64,000 bases of DNA from an uncultured Eubacteriales bacterium (GCA_949840345.1 CATKWX010000006.1:18165-82164); one strand, 5' to 3'. Shown: positions 18,214 to 28,257, counted from the first letter of the stretch. Numbers and translations: made by a program. Notes: generated from the letters alone by a model not told the origin.

Positions 18214-18936
18214 ATGGAAAACAATGAAGAAAATTTAAATTCACAAGAACCAGAAACAACAAACTCAACAGAACCAACAACTGAGCAAAAAGAAACAGTT
18301 GTAGAAAAAGCAACAGAACCAGTTGCAGAAGCAAAAACAGAACCAACACAATCTACAGAAACTCAAAAATCAGGTAAAGAACCAAACACAAGATTAATTG
18401 GTATGATAGCAGTTGCAGTAGTAGCTATTTTAGCTGTTATATTAGTAATTTTTGCATTCTTTACAAGAAGTCCTAAGGCTGCAGTTAAAGATTACATAAA
18501 AGCATTTAACAAAGGTAATGCAAAAAAGGTTATGGCACTTATGGATTATGAAGGAGCTGCTGCATTTGGTCAAATAGCTAAATATTCATATACAAAAGGT
18601 TATACTTTTAATTTTGAAGATTTCGATGATAAATATGACACTATAATGGATAAAGTAAAAGATATGGATAAAGAAGAGAAAGAAGCTTATAAAGAATTAA
18701 AAGAACAAGCAGTTGATACATTACAAGATACTCTTGATGATTTTAAAGAAAGCAAAGTTAAGATTTCAGTTAAAAAAGTTAAAACTGAAAAAGTCGATGA
18801 TTGTAAAAATATAACGAAAGTTATAGCAACATTAGAAGCAAAATTAGATGGAGAGAAATCTGAAAAAGATTTCACTTTCTACACAATGAAAAAAGGACTA
18901 AAAAATTACGTAGTTTATGCTGATTTTAATAAATAA
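18214..18936 (+). CDS. Membrane-anchored protein with acidic N-terminus
   Basis: 240 aa. An N-terminal Glu/Thr/Pro-rich disordered region (1-55), one transmembrane helix (about 62-87, GMIAVAVVAILAVILVIF), then an extracytoplasmic domain (90-240) beginning SPKAAVKDYIKAFNKGNAKKVMALMDYEG. That opening resembles the DUF4878/NTF2-like lipoprotein and membrane-protein domains in which short helices precede a beta-sheet. The function is unknown. It has its own promoter and a strong terminator. Confidence 0.85.
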   Translation: MENNEENLNSQEPETTNSTEPTTEQKETVVEKATEPVAEAKTEPTQSTETQKSGKEPNTRLIGMIAVAVVAILAVILVIFAFFTRSPKAAVKDYIKAFNKGNAKKVMALMDYEGAAAFGQIAKYSYTKGYTFNFEDFDDKYDTIMDKVKDMDKEEKEAYKELKEQAVDTLQDTLDDFKESKVKISVKKVKTEKVDDCKNITKVIATLEAKLDGEKSEKDFTFYTMKKGLKNYVVYADFNK

Positions 18937-18940
18937 TATT

Positions 18941-18978
18941 AACAAAAAAGCCGAAGTATAAACTTCGGCTTTTTTGTT
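18941..18978 (+). terminator. Rho-independent terminator
   Basis: A perfect 17-bp stem (AACAAAAAAGCCGAAGT and complement), loop ATAA, with a T-run within the distal arm. It directly follows the 18214 gene. Confidence 0.93.
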
Positions 18979-18997
18979 AATGCATAGAAAAAATTTA

Positions 18998-19035
18998 GAG
19001 CAGTTGACTTAAGGTCTAACCTTAATCAACTGCTC
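18998..19035 (-). terminator. Terminator of the 19093 gene
   Basis: GAGCAGTTGA...TCAACTGCTC with an inner CTTAAGGT/ACCTTAA pairing. On the minus strand a T-run (ATTTTTTC) follows, about 60 bases downstream of the 19093 stop codon. Confidence 0.8.
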
Positions 19036-19092
19036 CTTTTTATGTAGAAAGTCCTTCTACGAATTTTGTTCGGCACTTGCCTAAAATTGGTA

Positions 19093-19398
19093 TTAGCTAT
19101 TTTTGATTTCCAACCGCCTCTTCCTATCGTAGCTTTCCAAGAAAATAGTAACAAGCTGAGTATTTTTTTCATTTTGGAATATTTTGCAAAGTTCGCTTAC
19201 AAAATTAGACTTCTCATCAAAGCAGCCTAATATTGTGCTAACCTTTATTCCCATTTCTTCCTTTTCTGCATTCCACATTGTGACAATGCCGTTTTCGAAG
19301 TTTTCAACATACATCAACTCATCAGTTGCGTTTACCCGAAAAATCGCCATAGAGTTTTCATCTTCTGAAAATCTTTCAAAAGATACCATTGTTGCCAT
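19093..19398 (-). CDS. Uncharacterised small protein, 101 aa
   Basis: Not recognised. A mixed alpha/beta soluble protein beginning MATMVSFERFSEDENSMAIF, with GAGGAGG nine bases before the ATG and a terminator behind it. Its codon choice is richer in G and C than its neighbours. It holds two in-frame CGG codons, at codon 21 (FRVNAT) and codon 95 (KRRLEI). Reading straight on is coherent, while a +1 shift at the first gives GGG then a TAA stop at once. It is possibly a transferred gene. Confidence 0.65.
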   Translation of the reverse strand: MATMVSFERFSEDENSMAIFRVNATDELMYVENFENGIVTMWNAEKEEMGIKVSTILGCFDEKSNFVSELCKIFQNEKNTQLVTIFLESYDRKRRLEIKNS

Positions 19399-19544
19399 CT
19401 AAGATTCCTCCTCGAATTTTCATTTTGTTATGGCCGAACGACTAATAAAAGTCATTTATTATTATACCATAGATTACTACAAAGGTCAAAACTCGACTCC
19501 ATTCCTTTTCGATTCCCTTTTTTAAATTCTCTAAAATGTTCTGG

Positions 19545-19617
19545 AGCTTACAGCGGGAATCGAACCCGCGACCTCTACCTTACCAAGGTAGTGCTCTACC
19601 AACTGAGCTATGAAAGC
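19545..19617 (-). tRNA. tRNA-Thr (anticodon GGT)
   Basis: A cloverleaf on the minus strand: acceptor GCTTTCA/TGTAAGC (one T-T mismatch at the fifth pair), D stem GCTC/GAGC, anticodon stem CTACC/GGTAG with loop TTGGTAA (anticodon GGT), T arm GCGGG TTCGATT CCCGC. CCA is not encoded. Confidence 0.93.
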
Positions 19618-19628
19618 ATAAAATATAT

Positions 19629-19658
19629 GCGGAACGACTTTGGAAGTCGTTCCCTACA
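19629..19658. repeat. Hairpin repeat, GCGGAACGAC variant
   Basis: GCGGAACGACTT-TGG-AAGTCGTTCCCTACA. The stem tip differs from the main GCGGAACGACGAGGGCGTCG form but remains self-complementary. It lies between tRNA-Thr and sigH. Confidence 0.8.
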
Positions 19659-19661
19659 ATT

Positions 19662-20300
19662 CTATTCTTCAGAGATATTCTTAATTGCCTTTTTTCTAAT
19701 CCTTTGTATTGCATTATCTACAGATTTAACTGGTGCATCTAGCTTTTCTGCTATTTTAACGTAACTATCTCCTGCTGCAAATCTTTGCAATACCTGCTTT
19801 TCAAAATCACTAAGTGTTTTATCTATTTTTGTTTCTACAAATTTATAATACTCTTTTTTAGTTATTGTATCTAATGGGTCTTCTACTGTATTTGAATTAA
19901 ATACCTCCATTAAAGAAGTATCCTCGTCATCATCATATGCAGACATATTTAGCGATAAATATGAATTTAGCGCCATATGCTTTTGTCGTGTAGATGTTTT
20001 TATTGCAGTTATTAACTGCCTTTCTATACACAAATTAGCAAATGTTTTAAATGAATTTTGTTTTTCATTATCAAAGCATTTAATAGCTTTATATAGCCCT
20101 ATCATTCCTTCTTGAACTATATCTTCTTTTTCTGCACCTATTATAAAATATTTATTCACTTTTCCATTAACTAAATCTTTATATTTTACTAATAGATATT
20201 CTAAAGCGTTCTCTTCCCCCGCTTTAGCAAGCATAGCTATTTCTTCATCAGTTTTACTTTCAAAGTTTTTATTATAGTAAATTAAGTTGTTTTTTAACAT
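19662..20300 (-). CDS. sigH: RNA polymerase sigma factor SigH
   Basis: 212 aa. Region 2 is clear (EEIAMLAKAGEENALEYLL, EDIVQEGMIGLYKAIKCFD, SFKTFANLCIERQLITAIK) and region 4 helix-turn-helix is at the end (SYVKIAEKLDAPVKSVDNAI). It matches Spo0H, the stationary-phase/early sporulation sigma factor, including TRQKHMALNSYLSL after region 2. It is the closest match to SigH among the sigma families, and the sporulation role is by homology. Confidence 0.92.
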   Translation of the reverse strand: MLKNNLIYYNKNFESKTDEEIAMLAKAGEENALEYLLVKYKDLVNGKVNKYFIIGAEKEDIVQEGMIGLYKAIKCFDNEKQNSFKTFANLCIERQLITAIKTSTRQKHMALNSYLSLNMSAYDDDEDTSLMEVFNSNTVEDPLDTITKKEYYKFVETKIDKTLSDFEKQVLQRFAAGDSYVKIAEKLDAPVKSVDNAIQRIRKKAIKNISEE

Positions 20301-20400
20301 TTTTCTTTATGCTCCTTTGATGTTTTTTATGCTTTTGTCTTATTATATTGATAATATCCTTATATGTCAATAACTTTCACGTTTTTTTATATATTTTTTG

Positions 20401-20429
20401 TTGATTATACTATGTTTTTAATATATAAT
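20401..20429 (+). promoter_or_regulatory. Sigma-A type promoter of rqcH
   Basis: TTGATT (20401-20406), a 17-base spacer, TATAAT (20424-20429); the rqcH ATG is at 20458 behind AGGAGG. Confidence 0.85.
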
Positions 20430-20457
20430 TCTTTTAGATTAATTATAGGAGGTTTTT

Positions 20458-22107
20458 ATGGCGTTCGATGGAATCGTTACAAAATGCATTGTTTCTGAAC
20501 TAAATAAATCAATTATAAATTCAAAAGTTAATAAAATTTTTGAACCTACAAAAAATGACCTTATGCTAGGCTTATATAATTCTGGTATTAACTATTGCCT
20601 ACACGTATGTATTAATCCTAGCACTTGCAGACTTAATTTAACTACACATTCTAAACCTAATCCTATGAATGCACCTAACTTTTGTATGTTACTTAGAAAA
20701 CATTTAATTGGCGCAAGAATTATTTCTATTTCTAGTTTTGATTTAGATAGAATTGTAGAAATTAATTTTGAATGCTATAACGAGTTAAACGATAAGATTA
20801 CAAAAAAGCTATATATTGAAATTATTGGAAGCTGTAGCAATATTATTCTAACCAATAATAATAATGTTATTATTGACGCAATTAAACATATTAGTTGCAA
20901 TAGAGAAATCATGCCTGCTAGAGTTTATGAATTACCAACTAATACTAAAAATAGTATTTTAAATATAAACTCTTTTGATGAATTTAATTTATGTTTATCT
21001 TCTATAACTACTAATGAACCATTAGATAAGAAAATATCTGATTCCTTTAATGGACTTTGTCGTCCTTTTATTCAATATGTTTTAGAAAATAATAATAATA
21101 ATTTAAAAGCTTCATTTGAATTTATAAAAAATATTATTTCTGGTATAGAAACTAACTCTTTAACTTGCATAAAAACTAATAATGATTATGTTATTGATTT
21201 TTCTGGAACAAATGATGAACCTTTAAAAATCAACTTTTTTATTGATGACTACTACTATAATAAAGAAACAGATAATTCTTTTAAAAGCTTTAGAAATGAC
21301 ATTTTAAAAGTTGTTTTATCCGCACTTAAAAAGTCTACTAAAAAGCTAGATAATATAAATAATAAACTTAATGAATGTAGCAAAATGAACGAATATAAGG
21401 TATATGGAGAATTAATAACTTCTAATCTATATAGATTAAAAGATAATACTGAAAGTGCAACTCTTGAAAATTACTATGATAATAACTCTCCTATAACTAT
21501 TCCGATGGATAAATCTATTTCACCTAATAAAAATGCAGAAAAATATTTTAAAAAATATAACAAACTAAAAAATACTTTAGAAATTGTATCTATTCAAAAA
21601 AAGGAAACTGAAAAAGAATTAAATTATATTGAAAGTATTGTTTTTTCTATTGAAAATGCTAGGTCCATACATGATTTAGAAGATATATTTGACGAAATTT
21701 CAGAAAATTTAATAACTTCTAAAGGTAACAAAAATGTAAAACAGAAAAATGGTAAAAAGGAAACTTCTAAAGATAATTTATTAAAATATGAAATTAACGA
21801 ATTTACTGTTTTAGTTGGAAAAAATAATCGTCAAAATGATGAGCTTACTTTAAAAATCGCTTCTAAAGAAGATTATTGGTTTCATACACAAGGAATTCAT
21901 GGAAGTCATGTTATTTTAAGAACAGAAGGAAAAGAAGTAGACGAAAACACTATTTTTCAATGTGCAAAACTCGCTGCAAAGCACAGTAAAGCAAAATTAT
22001 CTTCTAATGTGCCTGTAGATTATTGTTTAATAAAATTTGTAAAGAAACCAAATTCTGCAAAACCTGGAATGGTAGTTTATACGAATTATAAAACCTTGTA
22101 TGTGTAG
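20458..22107 (+). CDS. rqcH: Ribosome quality control protein RqcH (NFACT family)
   Basis: Binds stalled large ribosomal subunits and promotes addition of C-terminal alanine tails to incomplete peptides. NFACT-N domain at the start (MAFDGIVTKCIVSELN), a central helical coiled-coil region (about 290-430) and the NFACT-R domain at the end (ASKEDYWFHTQGIHGSHVIL, KPGMVVYTNYKTLYV). 549 aa is slightly short but complete. A rescue factor for stalled ribosomes is notable next to the proposed CGG stalling, but RqcH is widespread in Firmicutes. Confidence 0.93.
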   Translation: MAFDGIVTKCIVSELNKSIINSKVNKIFEPTKNDLMLGLYNSGINYCLHVCINPSTCRLNLTTHSKPNPMNAPNFCMLLRKHLIGARIISISSFDLDRIVEINFECYNELNDKITKKLYIEIIGSCSNIILTNNNNVIIDAIKHISCNREIMPARVYELPTNTKNSILNINSFDEFNLCLSSITTNEPLDKKISDSFNGLCRPFIQYVLENNNNNLKASFEFIKNIISGIETNSLTCIKTNNDYVIDFSGTNDEPLKINFFIDDYYYNKETDNSFKSFRNDILKVVLSALKKSTKKLDNINNKLNECSKMNEYKVYGELITSNLYRLKDNTESATLENYYDNNSPITIPMDKSISPNKNAEKYFKKYNKLKNTLEIVSIQKKETEKELNYIESIVFSIENARSIHDLEDIFDEISENLITSKGNKNVKQKNGKKETSKDNLLKYEINEFTVLVGKNNRQNDELTLKIASKEDYWFHTQGIHGSHVILRTEGKEVDENTIFQCAKLAAKHSKAKLSSNVPVDYCLIKFVKKPNSAKPGMVVYTNYKTLYV

Positions 22108-22545
22108 TTATGCTTCTATTACAATTGTTACTGGCCCATCATTTATTAAAGATACTTTCATATCTGCTCCAAAAATTCCAGACTCTACCTCTATTCCCTC
22201 ATTTTTGCAACCCTGCTTAAAATATTCGTATAGGCTTTCTGCAATTTCTGGTCTTTCTGCTTCTATAAAGCTTGGTCTGTTTCCTTTTTTGCAGTCTGCA
22301 TATAAAGTAAATTGGGAAACTATCAATAGTTTTCCATTTACGTCTTTTACAGATAAATTCATTTTATTAAACTCATCTTCAAAAACTCTTAAATTACATA
22401 ATTTTTTTATCAGAAAATCTGCTTGTTCCCTAGTATCTCCTTGTTTTATTCCAACAAGCACCAAAAATCCCTTTTGAATTTCTCCTACTGTTTTTCCTTC
22501 TATTTTAACTTCTGCGTTTGCTACTCTTTGTATAACTAGCTTCAT
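22108..22545 (-). CDS. dtd: D-aminoacyl-tRNA deacylase
   Basis: 145 aa, normal length. It removes D-amino acids mischarged on tRNA. Both catalytic motifs are present: [17 protein letters not shown] and NDGPVTI. It is convergent with rqcH; the two stop codons abut. Confidence 0.96.
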   Translation of the reverse strand: MKLVIQRVANAEVKIEGKTVGEIQKGFLVLVGIKQGDTREQADFLIKKLCNLRVFEDEFNKMNLSVKDVNGKLLIVSQFTLYADCKKGNRPSFIEAERPEIAESLYEYFKQGCKNEGIEVESGIFGADMKVSLINDGPVTIVIEA

Positions 22546-22600
22546 ACGTTTTGTTCTCCTTTTATTATATTTCTTTTTAATAAAAGTGGCTTCGCCATAC

Positions 22601-22715
22601 GGGTCGACTTAGAGTCCGACCCCTACAACGTTTGCAATATTTTTTGTAGGGGCTTAGTCGTGGCGTGTCCTTTATGAATTTCTGTTTTAGGGCACGTTAC
22701 TTACTAAGCTCCTAC
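22601..22715. repeat. Paired hairpin repeats, head to head
   Basis: A GGGTCGACTTAGAGTCCGAC-type element with CCCTACA tail (22601-22627), a GTTTGCAATATTTTTTG spacer, then a larger hairpin GTAGGGGCTTAGT...ACTAAGCTCCTAC (22646-22715) with a second stem GCGTGTCC/AGGGCACG inside. There is no coding content. Confidence 0.75.
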
Positions 22716-22749
22716 GGTAGATAATGTCTTTTTTGTGCTCTTATAATTC

Positions 22750-23074
22750 CTAATTAGAAATTTGCTTTTTTAATTTAGCAATTTCAAAGTCCTTAGCCAT
22801 AATCTTTTTATTTATTTCTTTAATTCTATTATTACATAATGCAATTAATCTTTTCTCTAAATCTATATCTAAATCTTTTATTTCTACTTTTCCATTTATA
22901 ACATCTTTTAATATTTCTAAATCGTCTAAAGGTGTATTTTCATTAGGTTTAGAAATCTCTTCTATTTTTTCAAATTCTTTTTTTCTATTTCTTAGAAAAA
23001 AACTTTTTATTGCTCCGAAAAAATCTTGAAAAAATATTATCATTAACTTTAATTAAAGACTTTTCACTTTTCAT
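22750..23074 (-). CDS. Small helical protein, read through a +1 shift at CGG
   Basis: Starting at ATG 23074, which has GGAGG five bases upstream, the frame reads MKSEKSLIKVNDNIFSRFF and meets CGG at 23017-23015. Skipping the C continues GAIKSFFLRNRKKEFE to the stop, 107 aa in all. The open frame without the shift would need the ATG at 23043, which has no ribosome site. The C-terminal part is charged and coiled-coil-like. The family is unknown. It lies 12 bp after the helicase gene and is probably in the ispF-ispE-ispD-helicase operon. Confidence 0.75.
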
Positions 23075-23086
23075 TTTATCCTCCAT

Positions 23087-26060
23087 TTATAGTTCTTCAA
23101 AAGATGGTCCATCGTCGTCTTTTCCTTTTCTTGCAGCTTCTTGGTTTACTGTATTTCGATTTTCATCATTACTTTTTTGATTTTCTCTACTATCTTTCAA
23201 TTGTTGTTTTAATTCTTCATACTCTTCTTCTTTATCTTTCAAATCTGAATATGCAGTTTTTAATTGTTGTATAGAACTCTCTAATTCTGCATCAGTATCA
23301 CATTTTTCTTCTTCGTCTTTTTCCCACTTCATCTTTAATCCTAATGAATGAACTTCATCAATTATTTCTTGAGCAGATTTTTCTCCTAAATTTCTTATTT
23401 CTCTAAATCTTTTCTCTTCTAAATTGATTACATCATCTATATTATCGATTCCAGCCCTAGATAAGCAATTAAAAGAACGTTGTGATAAATTTAATTCAAT
23501 TATTGATATACCTGTTTTTGATTTTTCATCTGACATTATTATATTTTCTTCTATGTTAGGCAATTGTCTATCTTCTTCCCATTTCATTTTTAAACCTAAC
23601 GAATGGATTTTAGCAATTATTTCTTGTGCAGATTTTTGACCTAAATTTCTTATTTTCCAAAAATCTTCCTCTTCTAAATCAATTATATCTCCAACATTTT
23701 CAATCAAAACTCTAAAACTATTATTTAAAGCATTATAACTTCTTGCTGATAAATTCAAATCTTTTAGTTCTAATCTCCTTTTTTCCTCTTCAACACTACT
23801 TTTTAATTCTTGTGTAGCAACTTCTAATTCTTCATTAGTATCTGTTTTTTCTTCTTCCTCTTTACTTCTCTCTACATTTACATCATCAGTTTTTAATTCT
23901 TTACTATCTAATATGATTTGTAATTCTTTTTTTACTGCTTCATCTAATTCGGTTGATTTAGCATCTGCAAAAATGTCATGATACTCAAAATATCTTTCTA
24001 TAAATGCTTTTTCTATATCTGGTTTTATTAAAAAATCTGGATCATTTCTAACTCTAGCTCGTAATTTCTTGAAAGCATCCTTCTTTCTTACTCCAGCACC
24101 TGCTCCAGTAATTCCATGTTCTTTTCCAATTTCTCTTGCAGTATGCATTATGCCATCTCTTACTCCAAATCGTAATTTCAGAACATCTTGGTGTACATCC
24201 CTTAGTCCTTCAACTTTTTCCTCTAATTTTTCTTTATCAAATATTACTCCGCTTATGCTCTAACTTTTCTTTTAATTCTTCCCAAATTAATGTATATCCT
24301 CTGTTATCTTCATTTTGAAAATTTGGACTTGATATATCAAAATTCGTTATGAAATACTTATCTAAACCTTTTATATTATTCACATATCTATTTAAAACAT
24401 TTCCCACGCTATATTTGTTATCTCCACCATTACAAAGCTCCCTAATATAATGTTGCCTAAAATTATCTATACTACCATATTCAGCACATGCACAGTATAA
24501 AAATTTTTTAAAATCTTTTATATCATCATAGCTATACCTACTTGCTATATCTTCAATTTCCTTTTTATATCCAAACTTTCTTCCAACACCTGCTTCTCTT
24601 AATATCTCTATGTGTTCATTGCTTAATTTTCCTCTACTGTCCCTATTAGCTATATAGCTATAATCTACTAACGCCTGTTCTAATTGCTCTTCTAAATTTT
24701 TTCTTTCTGTTTCATCTTCAATACTATTTAAAAAATCATCTCCACTTATCCATAATACAGGATTATTTTTGCAAAAGTCTGCTAATCTGTTAACCTTTTT
24801 AGATATTTTCTCTCTTGATGTTAAATATTCTATTTTTCTAATAATTTCATTAATATTTTCTGTATAATCATATACTTGTATTTTTGTTTTTTTAGTTTCA
24901 TTAGATTTTTCTTTATTTCCATCACTTAAACTATATTGTCTCATTTTTTCATAAAAATCTTCTATAATTTTTATAGAATCAAAATTATCCACTAAATCTA
25001 TTATTACTGGCCTTTTGTCTTCTTTATTTCCAACTGTTAAAGCTCTTCCCATTTGTTGTTGATATATTGTAGGAGACATTGTAGGTCTCATCATAATAAC
25101 TCCATCTACATCTGGTAAATGATAACCCTCATTTAACATATTAACCGAAAACATTAATTTTAAAGTATCCATAGAATCTACACTTTTAAATTGTTCTAAT
25201 TCTCTTTTTGTAACTTTTCTATCGTCTATAGAAGATACTTTAAATATTTGAATATTAGGATTTACATTTGAAAATAACTCTTGTGCTTCATTAACTTTTC
25301 TTTCTAAATCTTCTATATTTTTGCAATATACTATATATTTCCCATTTTTGTTTACCATATATTTACTTAATATAGTTGGAAGTTGTGAAGCATTTTTTTC
25401 TAGATTTTCTTTTAACTCATTATATAATTTATTAACTTCGTCACTTTTATCCTCAGGTATATTTTCAAAATCATCTTCTTTTAATTTTTCTAAACTTGCT
25501 TCATACCCATATATAGAACTTACATAATCAAATCTTGGAAGAATTCCTTGTTCAATTGCTTCCTCAAAAGACATCTCTGAAGCAATATTGTTCCCAAATA
25601 ATTTTTCTGCCATATCTACATTACCATCAAAATACCTTATTGGTGTTGCAGATAATCCTAAAACCTTTGAAGTACTATTATTATCTATTAACTCTTGAAC
25701 AGCTTTTCCCCATACTGGAGAACCACAATGATGAAATTCATCTAAAACTATTATATCAAAATCTAACTGTCTTAGTTCTTCAATTGGTAATGAACTTAGT
25801 TTTTGATATGTCATTCTTTTTAAATTTCTAAACATTTTTCCTTCTGAAGCTATTATATTTTCTTTAAGTTGATATAATATAGGATTCCCAGGTGCTAAAT
25901 ATAAAACTCTTTTATCAAGATTTTCTTCAATTAGTTTTAATGCAATATATGATTTACCTGTTCCAGTTGGATGAATAACTGCTGTTTTATTATCACTATT
26001 AAATGCTTCTACTACCTTTTCATATGCTTCTGCATTATGCTTCTTTAATTCAATACTCAT
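23087..26060 (-). CDS. DEAD/DEAH-type helicase with sigma-4-like and two alpha-CTD-like domains, joined by a +1 shift at CGG
   Basis: The first 603 codons encode a superfamily 2 helicase: Walker A HPTGTGKS, DEFHH, GLSATP, and QQMGRALTV (motif VI), plus a helical extension. At CGG 24251-24249 a +1 shift joins GVIFDKEK... and adds 387 residues. Residues about 624-668 resemble sigma-factor region 4 (VLKLRFGVRDG...AREIGKEHGIT). Residues 764-829 and 854-914 are two copies of the RNA polymerase alpha C-terminal domain (LNLSARSYN...IRNLGQKSAQEI; LNLSQRSFNCL...IRNLGEKSAQEI). An acidic coiled tail ends the protein, 990 aa. Without the shift the helicase stops six codons later and the rest lacks a plausible start. 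Confidence 0.85.
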
Positions 26061-26084
26061 ACTCTTTCCTCTTCTAATACAATA

Positions 26085-26768
26085 TTAATCTTCCTTTATT
26101 AATTCGTCTACTATATTTATGTCTTCATAGGTTGTTATTTTTATATTGGTGTAATCTCCCTCTAATATTTTTACTTTATAATCGCCCTTTTCTAATATCA
26201 TACAGTCATCTGTACATTCTTCATTTTTATATTTGTTATGCAAGCTTAATAAAATCTCTCTATCAAAGCATTGAGGTGTTTGAATTATCCACGTATTTGC
26301 TCTTTTTGTAGTTTCTATAACAAAGTTGTTTTCATCTGTTATTTTAATTGTATCTTTGCTTTTTACTCCAATTGTTGCACCTTTTATAGTTTCCATTGCT
26401 TCTACGCAGTCGTTTATGTACTTTTGCTTTATCATAGGTCTTGCTCCGTCGTGTATTATCGCAATATCAGAAGTTGTAGTAGATATTGCATTATATACTG
26501 ATTCTTGCCTTGTTTTTCCTCCTACAACAACTGTTACTTCTTTTTGCAAACTTTGTTTTTCTAATATTTTCTCTACTATTTCTTTTTCATCTTCTTTAGA
26601 AACAATAATTATATTATCTATATAATTATTTGTATTAAAAGCGTTTAAGCTGTATTCTAATACCATTTTTCCATTTAGCATTTCAAAATTTTTGTTTCTA
26701 TTTTGTCCATATCTTGTACTATTTCCTGCAACTAATATTACTGCTGTAACTGTTTTTTTATCTATCAT
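26085..26768 (-). CDS. ispD: 2-C-methyl-D-erythritol 4-phosphate cytidylyltransferase
   Basis: Forms CDP-ME from MEP and CTP, the third step of the MEP pathway. It has the nucleotidyltransferase start VILVAGNSTRYG, KNFEMLNGKMVLEYS, and IIHDGARP, with the C-terminal TTYEDI. 227 aa is normal. Its ATG overlaps the ispE stop as ATGA when ispE is read with its two shifts. Confidence 0.95.
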   Translation of the reverse strand: MIDKKTVTAVILVAGNSTRYGQNRNKNFEMLNGKMVLEYSLNAFNTNNYIDNIIIVSKEDEKEIVEKILEKQSLQKEVTVVVGGKTRQESVYNAISTTTSDIAIIHDGARPMIKQKYINDCVEAMETIKGATIGVKSKDTIKITDENNFVIETTKRANTWIIQTPQCFDREILLSLHNKYKNEECTDDCMILEKGDYKVKILEGDYTNIKITTYEDINIVDELIKED

Positions 26769-27654
26769 AATAAACTCCTTCTATAGTTATTATATGATGT
26801 AGTTAAATAAATCTCATAGCTTTCTTTTAAACTGCTATATGCTTTTCTTATTTCATCTCTATTTTTAAATATTCCATATACACATGACCCGAGAACCTGT
26901 CATTAACGCTCCTACTGCGCCATTATCTATTAATTCTTTTTTTAATATATGTATTTCTTCTCCGAACAACTTCTTCAAAGGTATTATATAAGTTATCAGA
27001 AAGTAATTCAATATTGCTCGTTTGCAATGCTTTAATTATATTATCTGTGCTTTTTAGATCTTGTTTTATGTTTTTATTATTACTATCTATCTTTTTATAC
27101 ATTTCTTTTGTGCAAAATGATAAATTAGGCTTTATGACTAAAATATAATATAAAAAATCTGTATTAATTTTAGTTATTTTATCTCCTATTCCGTTTGCCT
27201 TAACAGCTGTATTGTAAAGGCAAGGAACAACATCTGCACCCAAGCTTGCACCAAGTTTTTCAATCTCTAGTTTAGTCATATTTAATTTATATAATTTATT
27301 CATTGCTAAAATAAATGCTGCGCAGTCTGTACTCCCACCTGCTAATCCTGCTTGCATTGGTATTTTTTTGTTTAATTTTACGGTTACACCTTTTATCCAA
27401 CTGTATTTTTCTTTTAGTTTTATATATGCTTTGTATATTATATTTTCTTTGTTTTCTAACTCTTTTATATTTGAATTTATTATTAATTCATCTTGTTCAC
27501 ATTTGCTTACAAATAACTCGTCATATAAATTTATTTTTTGAAATACAGATTCTAAATTATGATAGTTATCTTCTCTTTTTTCTAGTACTTGTAAATTCAA
27601 ATTTATTTTAGCTCTTGCCTTTATAAATACGGTTCCTATTCTACTGTTATACAT
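26765..27654 (-). CDS. ispE: 4-diphosphocytidyl-2-C-methyl-D-erythritol kinase, read through two +1 shifts at CGG
   Basis: A GHMP kinase of the MEP pathway. KARAKINLNLQV (substrate) and MQAGLAGGSTDCAA (GHMP motif 2) are intact. CGG at 26964-26962 and at 26891-26889 each need the C skipped. The result reads EEVVGEEIHILKKELIDNGA then VGALMTGSGSCVYG, the conserved third GHMP motif, for 295 aa. With both shifts the stop TGA overlaps the ispD ATG by the usual ATGA. Without them the kinase loses its last 55 or so residues. The start at ATG 27654 lies inside ispF and is uncertain. Confidence 0.92.
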
Positions 27655-28100
27655 GCAAATACACTTACTCCATTTCCCTTTCCAAATTCAGTTAGTCCTT
27701 CTCCTGTAGTTGCTGTAATTCCTATTTGGTTTTCGTTAATATTTAAAATTTTTGCAATACTTTTTACCATTTCTTCTCTTTTAGGCTCTATTTTAGGTGT
27801 TTTACATTCTATAGCAATAGATAAATGTACTATTTTTTCATTTAAGTATTTTAATGCTTCTTGCAAATATACTTTGCTATCCTTTATTCCATTTTTACAC
27901 ATTTCATCTGAAATTTTTCCTAAAATGTTTTTTCCTGTTATTCCAGAAACTGCATTTGTAACCGCGTGAAGCACAACATCTGTATCACTATTTCCTTTTA
28001 GTGGACCAACTCCATCAAATACAACTCCACCTAATATAAATTTTTTATCTTTAGTTCCAAAATCAAACGCGTGGCTATCTTGACCAATTGCAACTTTCAT
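27636..28100 (-). CDS. ispF: 2-C-methyl-D-erythritol 2,4-cyclodiphosphate synthase
   Basis: Zinc enzyme making MEcPP from CDP-MEP. GQDSHAF (metal-binding Asp/His), GVVFDGVGPLKGNSDTDVVLHAVT (split: GVVFDGVGPLKG, NSDTDVVLHA) and the end TTGEGLTEFGKG are present. 154 aa from ATG 28100, which has GAAAGGA upstream. It is first in an ispF-ispE-ispD run with overlapping ends. Confidence 0.94.
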   Translation of the reverse strand: MKVAIGQDSHAFDFGTKDKKFILGGVVFDGVGPLKGNSDTDVVLHAVTNAVSGITGKNILGKISDEMCKNGIKDSKVYLQEALKYLNEKIVHLSIAIECKTPKIEPKREEMVKSIAKILNINENQIGITATTGEGLTEFGKGNGVSVFACITVE

Positions 28101-28136
28101 ATAACAACCATTCCTTTCGTGTATTTCTTTGGGGAC

Positions 28137-28163
28137 GGGTCGTCGGGGACGCCGACCCCTACA
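28137..28163. repeat. Hairpin repeat, GGGTCGTCGGGGACGCC variant
   Basis: Same family as 344-370 with G for A in the loop, upstream of ispF. Confidence 0.8.
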
Positions 28164-28194
28164 ATAATTATTCACTCTTCACTATTAATTAATA

Positions 28195-28247
28195 GGGCAC
28201 AGTGGTGTCATAACCTAACGGGTATTCCCTCAAACGGTGCCCCTACG
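28195..28247. repeat. Hairpin repeat, GGGCACAGTGGTGT family
   Basis: Intact outer-family copy: GGGCACAGTGGTGT, centre CATAACCTAACG, GGTATTCCC, CGGTGCCCCTACG. Confidence 0.8.
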
Positions 28248-28257
28248 ATTATTCATT

